A stretch of DNA of 5,493 nt, taken from NCBI GenBank assembly GCA_022709445.1, contig JAKLIU010000151.1, positions 1-5,493 of the forward strand. Direction: 5' to 3'. The notes under the pieces are model-generated. The model was not told the origin of the DNA. It was given only the letters and a program-made list of their open reading frames with translations, and made no database searches. Of the stretch, positions 1 to 3,923 are shown one piece after another (the first letter of the stretch is position 1; every line of letters begins with the position of its first letter). Source of the DNA: Spirochaetota bacterium (GTDB lineage: Bacteria; Spirochaetota; Spirochaetia; Treponematales; UBA12059). The position numbers and the translations under genes are program-made.

Positions 1-796
1 AGACCATTCTTGAAAGGGAAGTCAGAGGGGCGATTGCCACCTTGCCCACGTCGTGCAGCATGGCCGCGAGCTTGAAGAGGTCCTTGTTCTTCTCGATGGT
101 GGACTGGGGGATCTTGCGCTTGAAGGCCCAGCGCTCGTAGACCTCCAGGGCGTAGCCGGCGACCCGGTTGACGTGGGGGCCGGTCTCCTTCGGGTCGCGC
201 AGCTCGGCCATGCGTATCATGCGCATGATCATGGATCGGGTCAGGTAGGCCCGCTGCAGGGCCACCGTCGCGTTGGCCGCGAAATGGGTGACCAGGGTCT
301 CGTCGTCCGGCGTGAAGGGAATGACCTCCCCCCGCTCGTCCTTGGCGTTGATGATCTGGATGACTCCCAGGAGCACGTTGCTCTGGGTCTTGAGCGGCAC
401 GGTGAGCATGGAGACGCTCTTGTAGCCGGACTTCTCGTCGTACCAGGAGTTGTAGCTGTAGGGCGCGTCGCCGGGCAGGTCGTACACGTCGCGGATGTTC
501 AGGAGCTCGCCGGTGGCGGCGACGTAGCCGGAGATGGTCTTCTCGTTGATGGCGATGGTGAAGTGCGGGTAGGCCTGCTTCTCGCCCGGGGGCAGGAGCT
601 TCTTCAGCGTGTCGTTCTGGGCGAACTTGATGGAGATCGCGTCGCCTTCCTTCACGTAGATGGAACCGGCGTCGGCGTTGACCACGTGCCTGGCCTCCAG
701 GAGCACGCGCTCCAGGAGCAGGTCATAGTCGCGGATCTTGTTCAGTTCCGAGTCTATCCTGAGAATGCGCTGCGCTTCTTCGTTGTCAACCGCCAC
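1..796 (-). CDS. GAF domain plus HD-GYP domain signalling protein, 3' part outside the window
   Basis: Likely a cytoplasmic sensor with an HD-GYP-type phosphodiesterase domain; that class usually hydrolyses cyclic di-GMP (family knowledge). 265 residues are visible. Residues about 20-182 form a GAF domain (LLLERVLLEARHVVNADAGS near the start, LTVPLKTQSNVLLGVIQIIN at 131-150). A linker helix rich in Met and Arg (188-200, MIMRMIRMAELR) leads into the HD-GYP domain, with DPKETGPHVNR at 201-211 and the metal-binding HD pair at H248-D249 followed by GK at 251-252. The GYP motif would lie beyond the left edge. I chose GTG at 796 because GGAGG sits 7 nt upstream; an in-frame ATG at 817 has no good SD. 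After GKVAI the expected S/P-D and Lys-rich loop is replaced by APLTSLSRMV, with codons unlike the rest, so the gene may be broken near position 30-45. The domain call is firm; the effector sensed by GAF is unknown. Confidence 0.88.
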   Translation of the reverse strand, partial: MAVDNEEAQRILRIDSELNKIRDYDLLLERVLLEARHVVNADAGSIYVKEGDAISIKFAQNDTLKKLLPPGEKQAYPHFTIAINEKTISGYVAATGELLNIRDVYDLPGDAPYSYNSWYDEKSGYKSVSMLTVPLKTQSNVLLGVIQIINAKDERGEVIPFTPDDETLVTHFAANATVALQRAYLTRSMIMRMIRMAELRDPKETGPHVNRVAGYALEVYERWAFKRKIPQSTIEKNKDLFKLAAMLHDVGKVAIAPLTSLSRMV

Positions 797-803
797 CCGC
801 GTG

Positions 804-808
804 CCTCC
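804..808 (-). promoter_or_regulatory. Ribosome binding site deciding the GTG start of the GAF/HD-GYP gene
   Basis: On the minus strand this is GGAGG, 7 nt from the GTG at 796-794. It lies inside the reading frame that would start at ATG 817, which argues that the shorter GTG-started protein is the real one. Confidence 0.65.
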
Positions 809-834
809 GAGATCCATCCTTGTGCCGGCCGCCT

Positions 835-881
835 GCCGATACAGGCGAAAACGCCCCTGTCACCACCCTGCAAGTATCGGC
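835..881 (-). promoter_or_regulatory. Foldable 5' leader element of the GAF/HD-GYP mRNA
   Basis: In the minus-strand transcript two perfectly complementary 8-nt arms, GCCGATAC (881-874) and GTATCGGC (842-835), enclose 31 nt. Within these is a second hairpin, GGCG-TTTT-CGCC, joined to the outer helix by a G-rich strand on one side and a single T on the other. The predicted transcription start is near 886, so the outer helix would begin about 5 nt from the RNA 5' end. The SD follows about 26 nt after the helix. I recognise no known riboswitch class: the conserved segments of the cyclic di-GMP-I class are absent. It could be a ligand- or protein-binding leader, a 5' stabilising hairpin, or simply a DNA inverted repeat bound by a regulator. 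Confidence 0.4.
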
Positions 882-892
882 TTCCCCGCACC

Positions 893-921
893 AGTATACG
901 TTTTTTTTATGTACATGGCAA
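893..921 (-). promoter_or_regulatory. Predicted sigma-70-type promoter of the GAF/HD-GYP gene
   Basis: The minus strand reads TTGCCA (921-916), a 17-bp spacer, then TATACT (898-893). Each hexamer matches five of six consensus bases. The spacer carries an A8 run (908-901). The start point would be near 886, giving a leader of about 90 nt that contains the inverted repeat at 835-881. The promoter overlaps the rightward SDR promoter, so the two probably compete for polymerase. Confidence 0.6.
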
Positions 922-938
922 ACAAGCCGTGGTATATT
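910..938 (+). promoter_or_regulatory. Predicted sigma-70-type promoter of the SDR gene
   Basis: TGTACA (910-915), 17-bp spacer, TATATT (933-938). The -10 matches five of six and the -35 four of six consensus positions. The expected start point, near 945, falls inside the palindrome at 942-957. The 8-bp palindrome ATGTACAT (909-916) spans this -35 and touches the -35 of the opposing promoter. Confidence 0.6.
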
Positions 939-941
939 CTT

Positions 942-957
942 GAATGAACATTCATTC
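942..957. promoter_or_regulatory. TetR/FadR-like operator palindrome
   Basis: GAATGAACATTCATTC is a perfect inverted repeat of 7-bp arms around a CA centre. It closely resembles the operator consensus I recall for the Bacillus FadR (TetR family) regulator of fatty acid degradation, TGAATGA-N4-TCATTCA, missing only an outer base on one side. It covers the predicted SDR start point (about 945) and begins 3 bp past the -10, the expected position for repression by blocking polymerase. It lies about 55-70 bp upstream of the divergent GAF/HD-GYP start point and would affect that gene less. The likely binder is the TetR protein encoded at 2150-2761 (inference from proximity and site type). Confidence 0.65.
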
Positions 958-977
958 TTCAATAATGCATCCCCGAT

Positions 978-982
978 GGAGG
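978..982 (+). promoter_or_regulatory. Ribosome binding site of the SDR gene
   Basis: GGAGG with a 6-nt spacer to ATG 989. It fixes the start and rules out the upstream in-frame ATG at 944 and ATG at 965. Confidence 0.75.
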
Positions 983-988
983 ACGACC

Positions 989-1963
989 ATGACGACAACG
1001 CTGGTGACCGGTGCGTTCGGCAACGTGGGCAGGAGCGTGATCGCCGCCCTCAGGGAGGAAGGCGGCGCCGTCAGGGCCTTCGAGTACCCGTCCCGCGCCA
1101 ACCTGGCCCTGGCGCGGAGCCTGGGAACCGGGGTCGAGCTGGCCTGGGGCGACATCCGGGACCAGTCCGCCGTTGCGCGGGCGGTGGACGGCGCGGACGC
1201 GGTGATACACCTGGCGGCGGTGATACCGCCGGCCGCGGACGCCGACCCCGTCTTCGCCCGCTCGGTCAACGTGGGCGGCACCGCGGCCGTGATCGCGGCC
1301 GTCGCGGCCAGTCCCCGGAGGCCCCGCCTGGTGTTCTCGTCCTCGGTGGCGACCTACGGCGACCGCGTGAAGGACTGGTTCATCCGGGTGACCGATCCCC
1401 TGCGCCCCTGCGACGACGACGAGTACGCCAAGCAGAAGGTGGAGTGCGAGGCCCTGGTGCGCGCGAGCGGGCTGGACTGGGTGATCTGCCGCCTGTCCTA
1501 CATAGTCTGGCGCAAGAAGCTGGCCATGGACGCGCTCATGTTCCGGATGCCCCTGGCCACCCGGCTGGAGGTCTGCCACACGGCGGACACCGGGCTGGCC
1601 CTGGCGCGGGCGGCCACCTGCGACGAGGCCGTGGGCGGGACCTTCAACATAGCCGGGGGCGAGAGCTGCCGGACCAGCTACCGGGGCTACCTGGACCGCA
1701 TGCTGCGCATGTTCGGGCTGGGCGGGGCGGGCTTCCTGCCCGAGCGCGCCTTTTCCGGAAAGGGCTACCACTGCGGCTGGATGGACACCGGGGAGTCGCA
1801 GCGCCTGTTCCGCTTCCAGCGCCTGGGCCTGGACGACTACTACCGGGAGGTGGCCGCGGAGGCGCGCTCGCGCAAGCCCTGGATAGGCCTGGTCAGGCCC
1901 ATGGCGCGGGCCTGGCTCCTCGCGCGCAGTCCTTATTTAAAAAACTCGGCGGAGTGCACATAA
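989..1963 (+). CDS. NAD(P)-dependent epimerase/dehydratase, extended SDR family
   Basis: A 324-residue soluble oxidoreductase or epimerase with a Rossmann fold. The dinucleotide-binding motif TGAFGNVGRS has glycines at 8, 11 and 14. The LAWGDIRD strand (51-58), HLAAVIPPAAD (74-84) and NVGGTAAVI follow. The catalytic set is present: SSS at 117-119, and Y146 with K150 in YAKQK. The C-terminal substrate region (about 170-310) includes FNIAGGE, a WMDTGESQRLFRFQ segment and a DDYY motif. The substrate cannot be read from the sequence; sugar nucleotide, steroid-like or acyl-type substrates are all possible. ATG 989 is chosen because GGAGG lies 6 nt upstream; ATG 944 lies inside the operator at the predicted transcription start and has no SD. 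The last ~12 residues (SPYLKNSAECT) are read from the first unit of the tandem repeat in a frame of their own, so the original C-terminus was probably replaced. It is preceded by a promoter with a TetR-type operator. Confidence 0.88.
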   Translation: MTTTLVTGAFGNVGRSVIAALREEGGAVRAFEYPSRANLALARSLGTGVELAWGDIRDQSAVARAVDGADAVIHLAAVIPPAADADPVFARSVNVGGTAAVIAAVAASPRRPRLVFSSSVATYGDRVKDWFIRVTDPLRPCDDDEYAKQKVECEALVRASGLDWVICRLSYIVWRKKLAMDALMFRMPLATRLEVCHTADTGLALARAATCDEAVGGTFNIAGGESCRTSYRGYLDRMLRMFGLGGAGFLPERAFSGKGYHCGWMDTGESQRLFRFQRLGLDDYYREVAAEARSRKPWIGLVRPMARAWLLARSPYLKNSAECT

Positions 1964-2146
1964 GATCGGCAAGTGTGTACCGGGGTGGCGCGCGGCGCGC
2001 GCAGTCCTTATTTGAAAAACTCAGTGGAGCCAGCCTGAGATCGGATTGCTGGTATTGGTATGGCGCGCGGCGCGCTGTTTGATTCAAAAAACTCGGCGGA
2101 TCGGGTTCAGGAACGGAACGCTGTTGCCGTCGTGGCGCGCGGCGCG
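1926..2146. repeat. Three-unit degenerate tandem repeat (75, 75, 72 bp) filling a convergent gap
   Basis: Units are about 1926-2000, 2001-2075 and 2076-2146. Each opens with a T-rich stretch (GCAGTCCTTATTT in units 1 and 2, at 1926 and 2001; diverged in unit 3) and an A5-A6 tract followed by CTCGGCGGA or a variant (1939, 2014, 2086). Each then has a variable middle of about 30 bp and closes with the identical box TGGCGCGCGGCGCG (1986, 2061, 2133). Periods are multiples of three. On the plus strand the frame repeats FKKLGG/FEKLSG and GARRA; on the minus strand one frame stays open through all units, repeating SFLNK/SFSNK/SFLNQ and ARRAP. Unit 1 overlaps the SDR 3' end and unit 3 ends 3 bp from the TetR stop. 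It looks like an expanded dispersed or extragenic repeat rather than a gene. There is no inverted terminal repeat or transposase, and too little regularity for CRISPR. Confidence 0.8.
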
Positions 2147-2149
2147 GCG

Positions 2150-2761
2150 TCAGGGCAGGAGCGAATCCAGCTCGCCGCTTTCCATGCGATAGGCGTTCTC
2201 GATCATGAGGCGTATGAAGGCCAGCACGTCCGACTCGTGCAGGGGCAGCCCCGCCAGCCGGGACAGGCGGATGGTGTCCAGGCTGCCCAGGAAGAAGACC
2301 GACAGCGCGGTCACCGCCTGGCGGGGCGAGAGCCGGATGGGCACCCCGCGCTCCACGGCCAGGTCCTGGAGCACGCCGGCTATGAGCACGGCCAGGCGCT
2401 CCAGCTTGGAGTTCAGGTCGGTGAAGCGCAGGCCCTCGGACAGGATGAGCGAGATGAGCTCGGTCTTCTGCAGCAGCGCGGGCAGGAAGCGGTTGATGAT
2501 GATGTCCAGCCGGCCTGCCGGCCGCGGCTCGGCGGCGCAGGCAGCCGACAGTTCGTCGTGGAAGCCCGCCCAGCCTTCCTCTATGGCCGCCCTGATGATG
2601 GCGTCCTTGTTCTCGAAGTAGGTGTAGACCGAGCCGACGGGCAGGTCGATGCCCTTGACGATGTCCGACACGCTGGTGGCGTGGAAGCCCCGCTCGGCGA
2701 ACAGCCTGGTGGCTTCCTCGAGGATGGCCGCGCGCTTGGACTCGTCCCGCTCCCTGGCCAC
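2150..2761 (-). CDS. TetR/AcrR-family transcriptional regulator
   Basis: 203 residues, normal length for the family. The N-terminal DNA-binding domain spans about 8-55: KRAAILEEATRLFAERGFHA, then the helix-turn-helix TSVSDIVKGIDLPVGSVYTYF (29-49) and the typical FENKDAIIRAAI. The remaining all-helical part (60-200) is a ligand-binding and dimerisation domain; its sequence is too variable to name the ligand. It starts with GTG at 2761, preceded by GGAGG at 2772-2768 inside the end of the asparaginase-like gene. The upstream stop codon and this start are separated by one base, so translation is probably coupled. No FadR-like palindrome is visible in front of the operon, so autoregulation is not evident. 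The matching operator is at 942-957 before the SDR gene, which is transcribed towards it. Its regulatory target is therefore probably the SDR gene (inference). Confidence 0.9.
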   Translation of the reverse strand: MARERDESKRAAILEEATRLFAERGFHATSVSDIVKGIDLPVGSVYTYFENKDAIIRAAIEEGWAGFHDELSAACAAEPRPAGRLDIIINRFLPALLQKTELISLILSEGLRFTDLNSKLERLAVLIAGVLQDLAVERGVPIRLSPRQAVTALSVFFLGSLDTIRLSRLAGLPLHESDVLAFIRLMIENAYRMESGELDSLLP

Positions 2762-2762
2762 C

Positions 2763-3263
2763 TCAGCCCTCCCGCCGCACGAACACGCCCCGCTCGAAGT
2801 CCTTGCGCACGTCGTCCCAGGGGAAGGCGCGGCCGTTCATGGCTACCCAGACGCCCGGGGGCAGGAGCCGCACGGCCATGAAGGCCGAGCCCAGGTTGAA
2901 CAGCGCGTCGGAACCGGAGATCTTGTACGGGACCATGGCCCCGGTCAGCACGATGGTCTTGTCCAGGGCCTCCGGCCCCAGGAGCCGCGCGGTCTCCGGC
3001 ATGCGGTCGGTACCGTGGGTTATGACGATGCGCCGCTCGGCGGCGGCGCGGCAGCGGTCCAGGATGCGCTCCCTGTGCTCGTCGGTCATCTGCAGGCTGT
3101 CGATCAGCTGGACAATCTCCATCCGCACCGGGTCGGTGACGCGTACCTGCTTGAGGATCTCCGGCAGCTGGGAATCGCGGAAGGTCAGCTCGCCCTTGAT
3201 CTCGTCGTAGTGCTTGTCAAAGGTCCCGCCGGTCACGATCAGGCGGATGGGGTCGTCGTTCAT
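2763..3263 (-). CDS. Single-domain asparaginase-like protein
   Basis: 166 residues, corresponding to the N-terminal catalytic domain of type I/II L-asparaginases (usually about 330 residues). It shows TGGTFDK at 11-17 with nucleophile-type Thr14, THGTDRM at 82-88 with the Thr85-Asp86 pair, Lys102 in DKTIVLTGAM, and SDALFNLGSA at 118-127. The catalytic Thr/Thr/Asp/Lys set is thus intact, but the C-terminal domain that completes the intersubunit active site in full-length enzymes is absent. Short stand-alone proteins of this size are known in bacteria, so this is probably a natural form rather than a fresh truncation. The residue after TD is Arg where Thr is usual. Asparagine hydrolysis to aspartate and ammonia is possible but unproven. 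ATG 3263 begins only about 7 bases from the family motif start and has no close SD. It is first in an operon with the TetR gene one base downstream and divergent from the carbonic-anhydrase-like gene. Confidence 0.85.
   Translation of the reverse strand: MNDDPIRLIVTGGTFDKHYDEIKGELTFRDSQLPEILKQVRVTDPVRMEIVQLIDSLQMTDEHRERILDRCRAAAERRIVITHGTDRMPETARLLGPEALDKTIVLTGAMVPYKISGSDALFNLGSAFMAVRLLPPGVWVAMNGRAFPWDDVRKDFERGVFVRREG
2768..2772 (-). promoter_or_regulatory. Ribosome binding site of the TetR gene, inside the asparaginase-like gene
   Basis: The minus strand reads GGAGG with a 6-nt spacer to GTG 2761. It lies within the last codons before the upstream stop (2765-2763), the usual arrangement for translational coupling. 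Confidence 0.7.
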
Positions 3264-3269
3264 GGATCG

Positions 3270-3298
3270 AGTATCCCTTTAATGGACGGTTTTGACAA
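3270..3298 (-). promoter_or_regulatory. Predicted promoter of the asparaginase-like/TetR operon, near-leaderless
   Basis: The minus strand reads TTGTCA (3298-3293; five of six), a 17-bp spacer, and GATACT (3275-3270; four of six). Only 6 nt separate the -10 from ATG 3263, so the predicted start point falls at or next to the start codon and leaves no room for an SD. The -35 occupies the same bases as the -35 of the opposing promoter. Confidence 0.5.
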
Positions 3299-3320
3299 GA
3301 TCGGCGCGTCCGGCCATACT
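3292..3320 (+). promoter_or_regulatory. Predicted promoter of the carbonic-anhydrase-like gene, near-leaderless
   Basis: TTGACA (3292-3297, perfect consensus), 17-bp spacer, CATACT (3315-3320; four of six). The predicted start point is near 3327, about 4 nt before ATG 3331, and no SD is present. It shares its -35 bases with the divergent promoter. Confidence 0.58.
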
Positions 3321-3326
3321 GGCCGG
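3310..3326. promoter_or_regulatory. Palindrome CCGGCC-ATACT-GGCCGG around the -10 of the carbonic-anhydrase-like gene
   Basis: Perfect 6-bp arms flank a 5-bp centre that carries five bases of the -10 hexamer. The position suits an operator for a dimeric repressor. Because GC-rich palindromes arise easily in this composition, it may also be chance. Confidence 0.35.
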
Positions 3327-3330
3327 CATC

Positions 3331-3855
3331 ATGATTCACGCCATCGACGGCCTCGAGCCGGACATTCATCCCAGCGCATTCGTGGCCTGGAACGCGGAGG
3401 TCGCCGGCGAGGCGACGCTGGCCGAGGACGCGTCCGTGTGGTTCGGCGCGACCATCCGGGCCGACGTGGGCAGGGCCGTGCTGGGCAGGCGCTCCAACCT
3501 GCAGGACGGGGCCGTGGTCCACGTGGACGAGGGCAAGCCCTGCCTCATCGGCGACGACGTGACCGTCGGCCACCGGGCGGTCCTGCACGGCTGCGTCATA
3601 GGCGACGGCTGCCTGGTGGGCATGGGGGCCATCGTGCTGGACGGGGCGACCATAGGCGCGGGTTCCGTGGTGGGTGCGGGCGCGCTGGTCACCCAGGGCA
3701 AGAGCTTCCCTCCCCGCTCCCTCGTCATCGGGAGCCCTGCCCGGTCCGTGGGCACGGTGGGCGACGATGACGCCGCCAGGCTCCTGGCCAACGCCGCCGA
3801 GTACGTGCGCCTGGCGGCCAGGGCCAAGACCTACCGCAGGATCGACCGGGACTAG
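3331..3855 (+). CDS. Gamma-class carbonic anhydrase-like protein, left-handed beta-helix
   Basis: 174 residues, typical for the short gamma carbonic anhydrase group (YrdA/PaaY/CaiE-like). Hexapeptide repeats run from about residue 10 to 140 (IHPSAFVAWNAEVAG, then IGDDVTVG, IGDGCLVGMGAIVLDGATIG, AGSVVGAGALV), followed by a C-terminal helix (146-168) that packs on the helix. By analogy with archaeal Cam, the zinc ligands are His64 (VVHVD), His81 and His86 (VGHRAVLHG). Arg43-x-Asp45 and Asn56/Gln58 (SNLQDG) match the other conserved residues. Such proteins act as trimers binding metal at subunit interfaces. Reversible CO2 hydration is the family reaction, but many members show low or no activity, so function remains open. 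ATG 3331 is chosen from the family N-terminus; there is no SD, in keeping with the promoter placed almost on the start codon. An in-frame TTG at 3292 lies in the -35 and is rejected. Confidence 0.88.
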   Translation: MIHAIDGLEPDIHPSAFVAWNAEVAGEATLAEDASVWFGATIRADVGRAVLGRRSNLQDGAVVHVDEGKPCLIGDDVTVGHRAVLHGCVIGDGCLVGMGAIVLDGATIGAGSVVGAGALVTQGKSFPPRSLVIGSPARSVGTVGDDDAARLLANAAEYVRLAARAKTYRRIDRD

Positions 3856-3860
3856 CCGCC

Positions 3861-3885
3861 TGGCGGAAGGGCCGCCATCGGTTTT
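3861..3885 (+). terminator. Possible intrinsic terminator after the carbonic-anhydrase-like gene
   Basis: The hairpin TGGCGG-AAGGG-CCGCCA (3861-3877) lies 5 bp past the stop and is followed, after four bases, by a T4 run (3882-3885). The stem is short and the T run brief, so strength is uncertain. It has no T run on the other strand, so it would not stop transcription of the convergent MFS gene. Confidence 0.4.
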
Positions 3886-3923
3886 CCACAGCCTCCCGTG
3901 CGCGAGCCGGCGGAAGCGGGCCC

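Noticed and set aside
835..881. Cyclic di-GMP riboswitch in front of the GAF/HD-GYP gene
   Set aside because: The idea was attractive given the gene product, but the conserved sequence blocks of the known class I aptamer are not present. It is kept only as an unclassified structured leader.
53..943. Long open plus-strand frame of 296 codons
   Set aside because: It lies opposite the GAF/HD-GYP gene, whose minus-strand translation shows clear domain motifs. The plus frame is a low-complexity Val/Gly/Asp-rich mirror product.
944..988. Upstream ATG extension of the SDR protein by 15 residues
   Set aside because: It starts inside the operator at the predicted transcription start, has no SD, and adds residues before the normal Rossmann start. 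ATG 989 has GGAGG at ideal spacing.
820..2082. Plus-strand open frame of 420 codons across the SDR gene
   Set aside because: It is an Arg/Gly/Pro-rich shadow of the SDR gene, one frame off. Only its tail is of interest, because it displays the repeated FKKLGG/GARRA peptides of the tandem array.
1926..2146. CRISPR array
   Set aside because: Only three units, with repeats that are degenerate and split into two conserved blocks, and no cas gene in view.
1893..2152. Minus-strand small gene across the tandem repeats
   Set aside because: The open frame results from repeat periods divisible by three and lack of stops. It has no SD and starts with no family-like sequence, so it is described under the repeat instead.
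3292..3330. TTG start extending the carbonic-anhydrase-like protein by 13 residues
   Set aside because: The TTG is part of the -35 element and the extension does not resemble the family N-terminus.
3362..3369. Second TetR-type half-site CATTCATC within the carbonic-anhydrase-like gene
   Set aside because: There is no matching inverted arm, and it lies inside codons 11-14 of a conserved protein segment.
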